Positions 29,473 to 38,295 of a stretch of DNA of 64,000 nucleotides are shown in pieces. The translations under genes were made by a program, and so were the position numbers. The notes beneath the pieces were generated by a model, which ran no database searches, was not told where the DNA came from, and saw only the letters and a list, made by a program, of their open reading frames with translations. This DNA comes from Streptomyces sp. PH10-H1 (GTDB taxonomy: Bacteria; Actinomycetota; Actinomycetes; Streptomycetales; Streptomycetaceae): contig NZ_JASISZ010000004.1 in assembly GCF_030063355.1 (NCBI RefSeq), positions 62,001 to 126,000 on the forward strand, in the 5' to 3' direction. Position 1 is the stretch's first letter. Each line of letters opens with the position of its first letter.

Positions 29473-29502
29473 AGAGCGGGCCGCCAACCGGCAGCCCGCT
29501 CT
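29473..29502 (-). terminator. terminator downstream of the Mrr-like gene
   Basis: AGAGCGGGC and GCCCGCTCT pair around an inner GCC/GGC stem, beginning 18 bp after the stop of the leftward gene at 29520. Confidence 0.75.
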
Positions 29503-29519
29503 CGGTGGTTACGACATCG

Positions 29520-30263
29520 CTAGGGAATGACGGGTCCCGATCGCATCAGCGCGTCGGCCGCGTCGTTGACCGGCTGCGGGGTGCCGGTTAGATCCATCAC
29601 GAACAGCGGTACCTCCAGCTGGTCGGCGCGCAGCCGGGCGTCGTGCGCGTAGCCGGCCAGGGAGAAGAAGGCGCCGACGGCGTCCTCGTTGAGGCAGTTG
29701 AGCCACAGGCACTCGATGTCGCGCAGCGTGGTGGGCTGGGTGGTGGGGTCGATCTGGGCCACGAGGCCGTCGCCGCGCAGATCGATGCCGTTGGCCGCGT
29801 GGTCGCCCGCCGGGCGCACCCCGGCGAAGCCGAGCCACTTCAGGTACTGGGCGGCGGCGGTGAGCGCGTCCCGGCCGGTACGGATGGTGACCGGGCGGAA
29901 CGGCGGACGGGGCGCGGGCGCCGGCGGACCGGAGGCGGGCACGGAAGGGGTGCCGGAGAGCGGGCGCAGGGCGGCGGTGGCCGGCCCTGGAGGGGTGAGG
30001 GCCGCGGTGTCGACCGGCAGCCGGATCACCGAGCCGCACTCGCAGCCGAATTCGGGCTGCGGCCACTGGTCCAGCCGGCCGCAGTCGGGGCAGCGCATGC
30101 TCACCCAGGAGTCGTCCCACGAACGGTGGCGTATCTCGACCGGGACTCCGCCGCGCAACAGCGGGAGCGTCAGCGGCGTGCCGCAGGCGCAGGGGTAGGT
30201 GGTGGTGCTGAACGCGTGCTCGCGGCGGCAGGCCGGGCAGCGCACGGGCACACTCTCTGCCAT
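29520..30263 (-). CDS. zinc-ribbon protein with degenerate Mrr-like nuclease-fold domain
   Basis: A 247-residue protein. Two N-terminal zinc ribbons show CPAC...CACG and CPDC...CECG. A Pro/Ala-rich linker at about 100-125 follows. The C-terminal domain resembles Mrr_cat: YLKWLGFAGVRPAG, NGIDLRGDGLVAQIDPTTQP, GAFFSLAGYAHDARL and LFVMDLTGTPQPVND. The Asp of GIDL is present, but the expected (E/Q)-x-K is QID, so the catalytic Lys is missing. It may bind DNA without cutting. It lies between gcl and catalase on the same strand, with its own terminator. Role unknown. Confidence 0.65.
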   Translation of the reverse strand: MAESVPVRCPACRREHAFSTTTYPCACGTPLTLPLLRGGVPVEIRHRSWDDSWVSMRCPDCGRLDQWPQPEFGCECGSVIRLPVDTAALTPPGPATAALRPLSGTPSVPASGPPAPAPRPPFRPVTIRTGRDALTAAAQYLKWLGFAGVRPAGDHAANGIDLRGDGLVAQIDPTTQPTTLRDIECLWLNCLNEDAVGAFFSLAGYAHDARLRADQLEVPLFVMDLTGTPQPVNDAADALMRSGPVIP

Positions 30264-30443
30264 GGTTCGACTCCAAGGCGGGCTCCGGCGACGGTCGTTA
30301 CCCCATCTTGCAGGAGATTGGACCCGCCCGGCGACGCAGTTGGCGCGACAGGACAGTCGTCGCGCCGCCGGGCGGAACCCATAGCCCGCACTGCCGTGAC
30401 CTACCCCTCAGAAGTTCACGGCGGTGCGGGCCGGCTTGGTGGG

Positions 30444-31901
30444 TCAGCCCTCGCGCAGTGCGCGGACCGACGCTTCCAGTCGCGTGCCGTACTCGGTGTC
30501 GGCGGCGTGGAAGTGGGCGAGGTTCCTGTCGACCACGTCATCACGGGTGACCTGCGAGAGGAAGCCCGCGATGTTGGCGATCAGACGGGACTTCTCGTCG
30601 TCCGACATGAGCCGGTACAGCTCGCCGGCCTGGAAGAAGTCGTCGTCCTTGACGTGAGACGTGGCCTCGTGGGTGCCGGTGTAGCCGGACACGGCCTGCG
30701 GGGCGGACAGCGCCAGGTCGGTCTGGGACGGACCCTCGTACGAGTTGGGCTCGTAGTTCTTCAGGCCGCGGCCGCCGTTGCGGGTCGACATCAGACCGTC
30801 ACGGCCGTAGTTGAGGGCTTCGGTCGCCTTCGGCGCGTTGACCGGCAGAAGGGTGTGGTTGATGCCCAGGCGGTAGCGCTGCGCGTCGGCGTAGGCGAAG
30901 AGCCGGCCCTGGAGCATCTTGTCCGGGGACGGGCCGATGCCGGGCACGAAGTTGTTGGGGGAGAACGCGGCCTGCTCGACCTCCTGGAACACGTTGTCCG
31001 GGTTCCGGTCCAGCACGAGGCGGCCGACCCGCTGCAGCGGGTAGTCCGCGTGCGGCCACACCTTGGTGACGTCGAACGGGTTGAAGCGGTACTCCGCCGC
31101 GTCGGCCGCCGGCATGATCTGCGCGTGCAGCGTCCAGGACGGGTTCACACCGCGCTCGATCGACTGCACGAGGTCGCGCTGGTGGCTGTTGGCGTCCTTG
31201 CCGACCTGCTCGGCGGCCTGCTCGGAGGAGAGCGAGCGCACGCCCTGGTTGGTCTTGAAGTGGTACTTGACGAAGAAGGCCTCGCCCTGCGCGTTCGTCC
31301 ACTGGTACGTGTGCGAGCCGTAGCCGTTCATGTGACGGTACGAGGCGGGGATGCCGCGGTCGCCGAAGAGCCAGGTGATCTGGTGGGTCGACTCCGGGGA
31401 GTGCGACCAGAAGTCCCAGACGTTGTCGGCTTCCTGGATACCGGTGAACGGGTCGCGCTTCTGCGAGTGGATGAAGTCCGGGAACTTGATCGGGTCCTTG
31501 ATGAAGAACACCGGGGTGTTGTTCCCGACGAGGTCGTAGTTGCCCTCTTCGGTGTAGAACTTCAGCGCGAAGCCGCGCGGGTCGCGCACCGCGTCGGCGC
31601 CACCGAGGTTGTCGGCGACGGTCGAGAAGCGGATGAACGTCTGGGTGCGCTTGCCGACCGTGTTCAGGAAGTCGGCGCGGGTGAAGCCGGTGACGTCGTC
31701 GGTCACCTCGAAGTAGCCGTACGCACCGGAGCCGCGGGCGTGCACGACGCGCTCCGGAATGCGCTCCCGGTTGAACCGGGCCAGCTTCTCGATGAGCTGC
31801 TGGTCCTGGATCAGCAGAGGGCCGCCGAGGCCGGCGGAGGCGGAGTTCTGGTTGTCGGCGACTGGTGCGCCGGACTCAGTTGTCAGCGTGTGCTTGGGCA
31901 T
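30444..31901 (-). CDS. katA: heme catalase (monofunctional, small subunit type)
   Basis: A 485-residue clade-3-size catalase that disproportionates H2O2. The active His is in [20 protein letters not shown], the active Asn in [20 protein letters not shown], and the proximal heme Tyr in [14 protein letters not shown]. It sits inside the glyoxylate/urate cluster. Uricase generates H2O2, which explains the placement. Its promoter has -35 TTGACA and -10 TAATGT with a TTCAACA-N4-GTTGA operator over the -35, shared with the uricase operon. Confidence 0.96.
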   Translation of the reverse strand: MPKHTLTTESGAPVADNQNSASAGLGGPLLIQDQQLIEKLARFNRERIPERVVHARGSGAYGYFEVTDDVTGFTRADFLNTVGKRTQTFIRFSTVADNLGGADAVRDPRGFALKFYTEEGNYDLVGNNTPVFFIKDPIKFPDFIHSQKRDPFTGIQEADNVWDFWSHSPESTHQITWLFGDRGIPASYRHMNGYGSHTYQWTNAQGEAFFVKYHFKTNQGVRSLSSEQAAEQVGKDANSHQRDLVQSIERGVNPSWTLHAQIMPAADAAEYRFNPFDVTKVWPHADYPLQRVGRLVLDRNPDNVFQEVEQAAFSPNNFVPGIGPSPDKMLQGRLFAYADAQRYRLGINHTLLPVNAPKATEALNYGRDGLMSTRNGGRGLKNYEPNSYEGPSQTDLALSAPQAVSGYTGTHEATSHVKDDDFFQAGELYRLMSDDEKSRLIANIAGFLSQVTRDDVVDRNLAHFHAADTEYGTRLEASVRALREG

Positions 31902-31953
31902 GGCGGCCTTCCGTAACTACCAAGGGAAGCGAAAGCTTGTATCGGTATGCCGG

Positions 31954-31995
31954 ACATTAAGGACCGGCCCCGGGAAATGTCAACAGTTTGTTGAA
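31954..31995 (-). promoter_or_regulatory. catalase promoter with TTCAACA-N4-GTTGA operator
   Basis: On the minus strand, TTCAACAAACTGTTGA (31995-31980) overlaps the -35 TTGACA (31983-31978). An 18-base spacer leads to the -10 TAATGT (31959-31954), leaving a leader of roughly 45-50 bases before the ATG. The operator has the same position relative to the -35 as in the uraD promoter. Confidence 0.7.
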
Positions 31996-32130
31996 GTTGC
32001 TGATGGGGTGCTGAGTGGTGCCGCCCGGCGGTGCGTTTGGGCGCGACAGGACAGGTCACGCACCGCCGGGCGGAATCTGGGGGCGAGGCGGGGCCTCGCG
32101 GCCGACCGGATGCCGGTCAGCGGGTGCCGG

Positions 32131-33051
32131 TCAGCTGATGACGGGCAGGCCGGACAGCCGCTCGACACCGCGCAGCAGCGCCGAGTGGTCCAGGCCGCCG
32201 TCACCCTGGGCGCGCAGCGAGGCGACCAGGTTGGCGACGACGGAGCCGACGGGCAGCGCGGCACCGACATTGCGGGCGGCGTCGGTGACGATGCCCATGT
32301 CCTTGTGGTGGAGGTCGATCCGGAAGCCCGGGGCGAAGTCGCGCTTGAGGAAGTTGTCCTTCTTGCGGGTCAGCACGGTGGAGCCGGCCAGACCGCCGTT
32401 GAGGACCTCCAGGGCGGCTTCCAGGTCCACGCCGGACTTCTCCAGGAAGACCACGGCTTCGGCGCACGCCTGGATGTTGACCGCGACGATGAGCTGGTTG
32501 GCAGCCTTGACCGTCTGGCCGGAGCCGTGCGGGCCGCACAGGACGATCGTCTTGCCGAGCTTGTCGAGGATCGGCTTCGCGATGTCGAAGTCGGCCTTCT
32601 CGCCGCCGACCATGATCGACAGTACGGCCTCGATGGCTCCGGCCTCGCCGCCGGAGACCGGGGCGTCCAGCACGCGGATGCCCTTGGCGGCCGCGGCCTT
32701 CGCCAGGTCGACGGAGGTCTGCGGGGTGATCGAGGAGGTGTCGATCAGGAGCGCGCCGGACTTCGCGTTCTCCAGGATGCCGTTCTCGCCGTAGGCGATG
32801 GCCTCGACCTGCGGGGAGGCCGGCACCATCGTGATGATGACGTCGGCGTCCTTGACGGCCTCGGCGATGGAGGCCGCAGCGGTGCCGCCGTTGGCCGCCA
32901 GGCGGTCCAGCTTGTCCTGCTCAAGGGTGTAACCGGTGACGGAGTAACCCGCCTTGACCAGGTTCTCGGCCATGGGGGAGCCCATGATGCCGAGGCCGAT
33001 CCAAGCGATCGCCGGGCGGGTTGGGTGGGAGGAACCCGTGAGGGAGCTCAT
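32131..33051 (-). CDS. glxR: 2-hydroxy-3-oxopropionate (tartronate semialdehyde) reductase
   Basis: A 306-residue beta-hydroxyacid dehydrogenase that reduces tartronate semialdehyde to D-glycerate with NAD(P)H. AWIGLGIMGSPMAENLVKAG is the dinucleotide motif. DAPVSGGEAGAIEAVLSIMV is the substrate-binding segment. The catalytic Lys lies in GQTVKAANQLIVAVNIQA. It follows hyi by 18 bp on the same strand, so the two form an operon led by the hyi promoter. Product of Gcl is its substrate. Confidence 0.95.
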   Translation of the reverse strand: MSSLTGSSHPTRPAIAWIGLGIMGSPMAENLVKAGYSVTGYTLEQDKLDRLAANGGTAAASIAEAVKDADVIITMVPASPQVEAIAYGENGILENAKSGALLIDTSSITPQTSVDLAKAAAAKGIRVLDAPVSGGEAGAIEAVLSIMVGGEKADFDIAKPILDKLGKTIVLCGPHGSGQTVKAANQLIVAVNIQACAEAVVFLEKSGVDLEAALEVLNGGLAGSTVLTRKKDNFLKRDFAPGFRIDLHHKDMGIVTDAARNVGAALPVGSVVANLVASLRAQGDGGLDHSALLRGVERLSGLPVIS

Positions 33052-33069
33052 GATCTGTGACCTTTCGGA

Positions 33070-33891
33070 TCAGTGGGCGGAGAGCCACTGGAAGTTGTCG
33101 GCACTCGGGCCGGTGGGCTTGTATTCGAGGCCGATCCAGCCGTCGTAGCCCGCCTTCTGCAGGCGGCCGACGAGGTCGTCCAGCGGCAGCGAGCCGGTGC
33201 CCGGAGCGCCGCGGCCCGGGTTGTCGGCGATCTGCACATGGCCCGTCTTGCCGGCGAAGCGGTCGATGACCTCATTGAGGTCCTCGCCGTTCATCGACAG
33301 GTGATACAGGTCCATCAGGAACTTGGCGTTGCCCAGTCCGGTGGCCGCGTTCACCCGGTCCACGACCTCGATCGCGGAGGGTGCGCTGACCAGCGGGTAC
33401 AGCGGCGACTCGGGCTTGTTGAGCGCCTCCACCAGGAGGATCGCGCCGACCCGGTCGGCGGCGCGGGCCGCCAGTACCAGGTTCTCCAGGGCCAGGGCAT
33501 CCTGGACCTCGGGGGCGACGCCCTCGACCCGGTTGCCGTACAGCGCGTTGAGCGCCGTGCAGCCGACGGAGCGGGCGAAGTCGGCGGCGACGTCGATGTT
33601 CGCGCGGAAGCGGTCCGACTCCTCGCCGGGGAGCGACAGCGCGCCCCGGTCGGGGCCCGGCAGCTGCCCGGCGTAGAAGTTCAGGCCCACCAGCTGGGTG
33701 CCGGCGTCGTTCAGCGCGTTGCGCAGTGCGTCGAGTTCGGCCTGGGTGGGGGTGGGTGTTTCGATCCAGGGCCACCACAGCTCGACCGCCGTGAAGCCGG
33801 CCGCGGCGGCTGCCGCGGGACGCTCCAGGAGCGGGAGTTCCGTGAAGAGGATCGAGAGGTTCACATCGAAGCGCGCGTCGGAGAGGCTCAC
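33070..33891 (-). CDS. hyi: hydroxypyruvate isomerase
   Basis: A 273-residue TIM-barrel enzyme of the Hyi/xylose-isomerase-like group that interconverts hydroxypyruvate and tartronate semialdehyde. Signatures are VNLSILFTELPLLERPAAA, FTAVELWWPW, the metal Glu in LLVEALNKPESPLYPL, LMDLYHLSMNGEDL, and VQIADNPGRGAPGTGSL with GLEYKPTG at the end. GTG 33891 lies 10 bases after GGAAGGAG; the ribosome site abuts an AllR-type box. First gene of the hyi-glxR operon. Confidence 0.93.
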   Translation of the reverse strand: MSLSDARFDVNLSILFTELPLLERPAAAAAAGFTAVELWWPWIETPTPTQAELDALRNALNDAGTQLVGLNFYAGQLPGPDRGALSLPGEESDRFRANIDVAADFARSVGCTALNALYGNRVEGVAPEVQDALALENLVLAARAADRVGAILLVEALNKPESPLYPLVSAPSAIEVVDRVNAATGLGNAKFLMDLYHLSMNGEDLNEVIDRFAGKTGHVQIADNPGRGAPGTGSLPLDDLVGRLQKAGYDGWIGLEYKPTGPSADNFQWLSAH

Positions 33892-33905
33892 TAGCGTTGC
33901 GCTCC

Positions 33906-33941
33906 TTCCGTATTGCGGAAGTTAGTTTCTGCTTAACGGAA
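33906..33941. promoter_or_regulatory. paired AllR-type boxes upstream of hyi-glxR
   Basis: TTCCG-TATTG-CGGAA (33906-33920) and TTCTG-CTTAA-CGGAA (33927-33941) repeat the gcl arrangement with the same 21-bp spacing. The first box overlaps the region just upstream of the ribosome site, so a bound repressor would block transcription at or near initiation. Confidence 0.75.
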
Positions 33942-34013
33942 GAGTGAATGAACTGGGCGGCGGCTGTCAAGTGGGGATGTCCCCCCGGGAGGCCGACCGG
34001 TTAGGTTGGGCCC

Positions 34014-34265
34014 GTGAGATTGAGGCTTGAATTCACGACGGAGCCGTTCGACCTCGACGAGGCCCCCGGCCATGCGCTGGTGGCCCGCGAGGTCGTCGAG
34101 ACGGCGAATCTGGACGCGGTGGACGTCGGACCGTTCGGCAACACCGCGGAAGGCTCTCCCGAGGCGGTGGTCGCCGCGGTGGCGGAGCTGCTCCGGCGCA
34201 CCCTCGCGGCGGGCGCCACTCGGGTCTCGCTTCAGGTGAACGTCATCGGGGAGGGCGATAAGTGA
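34014..34265 (+). CDS. small conserved protein upstream of HTH gene
   Basis: An 83-residue protein (MRLRLEFTTEPFDLDEAPGH, then LVAREVVETANLDAVDVGPF) with an alternating beta-helix-beta pattern that could be a ferredoxin-like fold, such as the MTH1187/thiamine-binding type. Start GTG 34014. Its stop overlaps the next GTG (GTGA), so it is coupled to the HTH gene and may be its sensor or partner. Function unknown. Confidence 0.6.
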   Translation: MRLRLEFTTEPFDLDEAPGHALVAREVVETANLDAVDVGPFGNTAEGSPEAVVAAVAELLRRTLAAGATRVSLQVNVIGEGDK

Positions 34266-34639
34266 CCGCAACCGGGGGGCACCCGTTCGCCGAGGCGGTC
34301 AAGCCGCTGGTGGACGCCATGGGAGCCGAGATGGTCGCGCCCGATCAGGCGCGGGGCGATGATGTGGTGCTCAGCTGGGAGGGCGAGGACGTGGTCGCGG
34401 TCCGGCTCCCCCATCTGGCCGATTCGCTCGATCACATTCTGGCCGACCTCCAACGCCGGCACGGAACGCTGTCCGAGCTGGACCGCAAGGACAAGCAGGG
34501 TGTGGTCAGGATCCTCGAGGAGCGCGGCGCATTCTCCGTGCGGCACGGGGTCGAGACGGTCGCTTCCGCCCTGGGCGTGAGCCGCTTCACCGTCTACAAC
34601 TACCTGAACAGGGAGAACGCCGCGAAGGCCGCCGAGTGA
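34262..34639 (+). CDS. HTH regulator with YheO/DauR-type C-terminal helix-turn-helix
   Basis: A 125-residue protein. The C-terminal part, VVRILEERGAFSVRHGVETV then ASALGVSRFTVYNYLNREN, closely resembles the HTH of YheO/DauR regulators (LEERG...A...LGVSR-x-TVY-x-YL). The N-terminal PAS-like sensor of those proteins is replaced by a shorter domain. It is translated with the 83-residue protein through a GTGA overlap. It lies 101 bp before uraD, so it is the nearest candidate regulator for the urate operon and the TTCAACA-N4-GTTGA sites. Confidence 0.75.
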   Translation: MTATGGHPFAEAVKPLVDAMGAEMVAPDQARGDDVVLSWEGEDVVAVRLPHLADSLDHILADLQRRHGTLSELDRKDKQGVVRILEERGAFSVRHGVETVASALGVSRFTVYNYLNRENAAKAAE

Positions 34640-34692
34640 TCATCGGGGGACCTCGCCGGCAACCTCACGGCCACCTTTTGTTACGGGAAGTT

Positions 34693-34740
34693 TTCAACAA
34701 AGTGTTGACGTGGCCGGATCCCGGCTCGTAGCTTGCGGCT
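34693..34740 (+). promoter_or_regulatory. uraD promoter with TTCAACA-N4-GTTGA operator; leaderless start
   Basis: The operator TTCAACAAAGTGTTGA (34693-34708) overlaps the -35 TTGACG (34705-34710). An 18-base spacer is followed by the -10 TAGCTT (34729-34734). The GTG of uraD begins 6 bases later, so the predicted transcription start coincides with the start codon and no ribosome-binding site is present. Confidence 0.7.
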
Positions 34741-35247
34741 GTGACTTCCAGCGCTTCGCCGGGCCTCGCCCGGCTCAACTCAGCCACCGCGTCCGACGCG
34801 GCCGGACTGCTGCACGAGGTGTGCGCCAGCCGGTCGTGGGGCGCGGCGGTGATCGCCGGCCGGCCGTACCAGGACCTCGGCGCACTCTTCGCGGCGAGCG
34901 ACGCGGCCATGGCGGGACTGACCGCCGACGACCTCGGCGAGGCGATGGCCGGACACCCGCCGATCGGCCGCCCCAAGCCGGGCGACCCGACCTCGGAGCG
35001 GGAGCAGAGCGGCGTCCAGGAATCCGTCCGCGAAGAGCTCCTGCAGCTCAATCTCGCGTACCAGGACGCCCACGGACATGTCTTCCTGATCTGCGCCACC
35101 GGCCGTACCGGTGACCAGATGCTGGCCGCCCTCAAGGAGCGGATCGGCAACGACGCGGACACCGAACGTGAGATCGTCCGCGCCGAACTGGGAAAGATCA
35201 ACCGTATCCGGCTGACCCGCCTCGCAGAAGAAGGAGACCCGGCATGA
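34741..35247 (+). CDS. uraD: 2-oxo-4-hydroxy-4-carboxy-5-ureidoimidazoline (OHCU) decarboxylase
   Basis: A 168-residue UraD that converts OHCU to S-allantoin, the third step after uricase. LARLNSATASDAAGLLHEVC and SRSWGAAVIAGRPYQDLGAL match the N-terminal helices. The active-site segment is AGHPPIGRPKPG, and LLQLNLAYQDAHGHVFLICA with GRTGDQMLAALKERIGND completes the fold. It begins at GTG 34741, probably on a leaderless transcript, and its stop overlaps the uraH start by ATGA. Confidence 0.93.
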   Translation: MTSSASPGLARLNSATASDAAGLLHEVCASRSWGAAVIAGRPYQDLGALFAASDAAMAGLTADDLGEAMAGHPPIGRPKPGDPTSEREQSGVQESVREELLQLNLAYQDAHGHVFLICATGRTGDQMLAALKERIGNDADTEREIVRAELGKINRIRLTRLAEEGDPA

Positions 35248-35654
35248 CGGAGACCTCCGTGTCCACGCACATCCTGGACACCAGCGTCGGCCGCCCCGCC
35301 GAGGGCGTCCCCGTGGAACTGTCGGTCCGCAAGGGCATCGACGACCTGTGGGCACCGCACGGCGTCTCCAAGACCGACGCCGACGGCCGCTGCAAGGATC
35401 TGCCGGCCCTGCCGGAGGGCACCACCCACGTACGGCTCGACTTCGCGGTCGAGCAGTACTTCTCAGGTTTCACCAGCACGTCTTCCACCAGCACAGCCAT
35501 CTCAGCCGAGGCACAGCAGGACGCCCCCCGCGTAAGGGACAGCGGCGCTTTCTTCCCGGAGGTGGCGATCACTTTCGCCGTCGAACCGGGTGAGCACTAC
35601 CACGTACCGCTGCTGCTCAACCCGTTCGGCTACTCCGTATACCGAGGGAGCTAG
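35244..35654 (+). CDS. uraH: 5-hydroxyisourate hydrolase (transthyretin-like)
   Basis: A 136-residue transthyretin-related hydrolase that opens 5-hydroxyisourate to OHCU. STHILDTSVGRPAEGVPVEL holds the first active His. The YHVPLLLNPFGYSVYRGS end contains the diagnostic C-terminal Y-R-G-S. A Ser/Thr-rich insertion (STSSTSTAIS, then AEAQQDAPRVRDSG) between the central strands makes it longer than the usual 110-120 residues. Coupled to uraD by a 4-bp overlap and to uricase 7 bp downstream. Confidence 0.95.
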   Translation: MTETSVSTHILDTSVGRPAEGVPVELSVRKGIDDLWAPHGVSKTDADGRCKDLPALPEGTTHVRLDFAVEQYFSGFTSTSSTSTAISAEAQQDAPRVRDSGAFFPEVAITFAVEPGEHYHVPLLLNPFGYSVYRGS

Positions 35655-35661
35655 CACCGAC

Positions 35662-36585
35662 ATGCCCACGATTCTCGGCCAGAACCAGTACGGCAAAGCG
35701 GAAAACCGCGTCGTCAGGATCACCCGTGATGGCGACACCCATCACATCAAGGACCTCAACGTCTCCGTCGCCCTGTCCGGCGACATGGAGGACGTGCACT
35801 ACTCCGGCAGCAACGCGAACGTCCTGCCGACCGACACCACCAAGAACACCGTGTACGCCTTCGCGAAGGAATACGGGATCGAGTCGGCCGAGCAGTTCGG
35901 CATCCACCTGGCGCGGCACTTCGTGACCAGCCAGGAGCCGATCAAGATCGCGCGGATCCGGATCGAGGAGTACAGCTGGGAGCGCATCGCGACGTCCGAC
36001 GCCAGCTCCCGGTTCATCGGGGCCGACGAGGTCAACCACTCCTTCGCGCGCACCAACCAGCAGACCCGCACCACCCAGATCACCTTCGACGGTGAGAAGT
36101 GGGAGGTCATCTCGGGTCTGAAGGACCTCAAGGTCATGAACTCCACCAACTCGGAGTTCTGGGGCTACGTCAAGGACAAGTACACGACCCTCAAGGAAGC
36201 GTACGACCGCATCCTGTGCACCGAGGTGTCGGCCAAGTGGCGCTTCAACTGGTCCAGCGACGACGAGCGCATGCCCAACTGGGAGAAGTCCTTCGAGCAG
36301 ACGCGCAAGCACATGCTCCAGGCGTTCGCCGAGACCTACAGCCTCTCCCTCCAGCAGACGCTGTACCAGATGGGCTCGCGCATCATCAACAGCCGTTCGG
36401 AGATCGACGAGATCCGCTTCTCGCTCCCGAACAGCCACCACTTCCTGGTGGACCTCGAACCGTTCGGCCTGAAGAACGACAATGAGGTGTATTTCGCCGC
36501 CGACCGGCCCTACGGCCTGATCGAGGGCACCGTCCTCCGTGACGGTGTCGAGGCGCGGATCCCGGTCGATCTCACCAACCTGTAG
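35662..36585 (+). CDS. uox: urate oxidase (uricase)
   Basis: A 307-residue cofactor-free uricase that oxidises urate to 5-hydroxyisourate plus H2O2. ILGQNQYGKAENRVVRI carries the catalytic Lys and TDTTKNTVYAFAK the partner Thr. RTTQITFDGEKWEVISGLKD, LKVMNSTNSEFWGYVKDKYT and the C-terminal IRFSLPNSHHFLVDLEPFGL match uricase signatures. ATG 35662 is chosen over upstream in-frame starts because those would overlap uraH. Third gene of the uraD-uraH-uox operon. Confidence 0.96.
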   Translation: MPTILGQNQYGKAENRVVRITRDGDTHHIKDLNVSVALSGDMEDVHYSGSNANVLPTDTTKNTVYAFAKEYGIESAEQFGIHLARHFVTSQEPIKIARIRIEEYSWERIATSDASSRFIGADEVNHSFARTNQQTRTTQITFDGEKWEVISGLKDLKVMNSTNSEFWGYVKDKYTTLKEAYDRILCTEVSAKWRFNWSSDDERMPNWEKSFEQTRKHMLQAFAETYSLSLQQTLYQMGSRIINSRSEIDEIRFSLPNSHHFLVDLEPFGLKNDNEVYFAADRPYGLIEGTVLRDGVEARIPVDLTNL

Positions 36586-36624
36586 TACCTCTGCTGTATC
36601 CCCCGACGCGCGCGCCGGCGTCAC

Positions 36625-36649
36625 GGTCCCCGCATCCGATGCGGGGACC
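36625..36649 (+). terminator. hairpin between uricase and 8-oxoguanine deaminase
   Basis: GGTCCCCGCAT and ATGCGGGGACC form a perfect 11-bp stem with a CCG loop, 40 bp after the uricase stop and 104 bp before the deaminase start. It may be a partial terminator or an mRNA 3'-end stabiliser. Confidence 0.55.
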
Positions 36650-36752
36650 AGGGGGAGAGCGGGGGCATCTGCGCAAGCAGCACTGCGGACCCGGTCGTCA
36701 CCCCGCTCGACCCCCGGGTTCGTCCATCGAGAAGGAAGCAAGAGGGACTGCC

Positions 36753-38126
36753 ATGGCAGCACCGCGCATCGTCATCGAGAACTGCGCTATCGCCACCGTG
36801 GACGCGAACGACACCGAGTACGCCTCGGGCCATGTCGTCATCGCGGGCAACCGCATCGAGTCGGTAGGCGCCGGCGCTGCCCCCCAGGGTCTGGAGAACG
36901 TGGTCCGCCGCGTCGACGGCACCGGCCATCTGGTCACCCCGGGCCTGGTCAACACCCACCACCACTTCTACCAGTGGCTCACCCGGGGTCTCGCCCAGGA
37001 CAGCAACCTCTTCAACTGGCTCGTCGAGCTGTACCCGACCTGGGCGCGCATCGACGAGGAGATGGTCTACGCGGCCGCGCAGGGCTCCCTGGCGATGATG
37101 GCCCGCGGCGGTGTGACCACCGCGATGGACCACCACTACGTCTTCCCCAAGGGCGCGGGCGACCTCCTCGGCGCCGAGATCCGCGCCGCCAAGGAGATGG
37201 GCGTCCGCTTCACCGCCGCCCGCGGCTCCATGGACCGCGGCCAGTCGGACGGCGGCCTGCCGCCGGACTTCGCCGTCGAGACCCTCGAAGGCGCGCTGGC
37301 CGCGACCGAGGAGGCCATCGACAAGCACCACGACGCCTCGTTCGACTCGATGCTGCACATCGCCGTCGCGCCCTGCTCCCCCTTCTCCGTCTCCACCGAC
37401 CTGATGCGGGAGGGCGCGCTGCTGGCCCGCCGCAAGGGCGTACGCCTGCACACCCACGGCTCGGAGACCGTCGAGGAGGAGAAGTTCTGCCATGAACTCT
37501 TCGGCATGGGCCCGACCGACTACTTCGAGTCCACCGGCTGGCTCGGCGACGACGTGTGGATGGCGCACTGCGTCCACATGAACGACTCCGACATCGCCGC
37601 CTTCGCCCGGACGAAGACCGGCGTGGCGCACTGCCCGTCCTCCAACGCCCGCCTCGCGGCCGGCATCGCCCGCGTCCCCGACATGCTCGCCTCCGGCGTC
37701 CCGGTCGGCCTCGGCGTGGACGGCACCGCCTCCAACGAGTCCGGCGAGCTGCACACCGAACTGCGCAACGCGCTCCTCATCAACCGCCTCGGCGGCGGTG
37801 AGAAGGCGCTCAACACCCGCCAGGCGCTGCGGCTGGGCACCTACGGCGGTGCGCAGGTGCTCGGCCGCGCCGACCAGATCGGCTCCATCGAGGCCGGCAA
37901 GCTCGCCGACCTGGTGCTGTGGAAGGTCGACGGCATCGGCCACTCCTCCATCGCCGACCCGGTCGCCGCGCTGGTGATGGGAGCGGCCGCCCCGGTCACC
38001 CTGTCGCTCATCAACGGCAAGCCGGTCGTGGAGAACAGCAGACTCACCACGGTCGACGAGGACGCCATCGCGCGTCTCACCCGGGCCCAGGCCCAGCGCC
38101 TCGCGAAGATCGCCGGCCTCGTCTGA
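36753..38126 (+). CDS. 8-oxoguanine/guanine deaminase, amidohydrolase family
   Basis: A 457-residue metal-dependent aminohydrolase of the AtzA/TrzN/8-oxoguanine-deaminase group. The metal ligands appear in VNTHHHFYQWLTRGLAQDSN, LHTHGSETVEEEKF, WMAHCVHMNDSD and GLGVDGTASNESGEL. Members convert 8-oxoguanine to urate or guanine to xanthine; both products feed the adjacent enzymes. ATG 36753 follows GAAGGAAGCAAGAGGGA. It lies between uricase and the NCS2 permease, with a strong terminator after it. Confidence 0.9.
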   Translation: MAAPRIVIENCAIATVDANDTEYASGHVVIAGNRIESVGAGAAPQGLENVVRRVDGTGHLVTPGLVNTHHHFYQWLTRGLAQDSNLFNWLVELYPTWARIDEEMVYAAAQGSLAMMARGGVTTAMDHHYVFPKGAGDLLGAEIRAAKEMGVRFTAARGSMDRGQSDGGLPPDFAVETLEGALAATEEAIDKHHDASFDSMLHIAVAPCSPFSVSTDLMREGALLARRKGVRLHTHGSETVEEEKFCHELFGMGPTDYFESTGWLGDDVWMAHCVHMNDSDIAAFARTKTGVAHCPSSNARLAAGIARVPDMLASGVPVGLGVDGTASNESGELHTELRNALLINRLGGGEKALNTRQALRLGTYGGAQVLGRADQIGSIEAGKLADLVLWKVDGIGHSSIADPVAALVMGAAAPVTLSLINGKPVVENSRLTTVDEDAIARLTRAQAQRLAKIAGLV

Positions 38127-38203
38127 CCCACCCAGAGCAACCGGTCAGGGAGGGACGGCCCCTGACCGGCCGCTGGATCCCGCGCTCGCGCGGGTTCCGG
38201 CAG

Positions 38204-38261
38204 CGCCGCCCCCGGACCGTGGACCACGGTCGGTCCCGGACTCCCCGGGGGCGGCGTTTTT
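38204..38261 (+). terminator. Rho-independent terminator with nested hairpin
   Basis: CGCCGCCCCCGG (38204-38215) pairs with CCGGGGGCGGCG (38245-38256) and is followed by TTTTT. The loop contains a second perfect hairpin ACCGTGG-A-CCACGGT. It ends the deaminase transcript. Confidence 0.88.
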
Positions 38262-38295
38262 CGTACCCGCTCATACCCCTCTGCTTGATGGTTTG

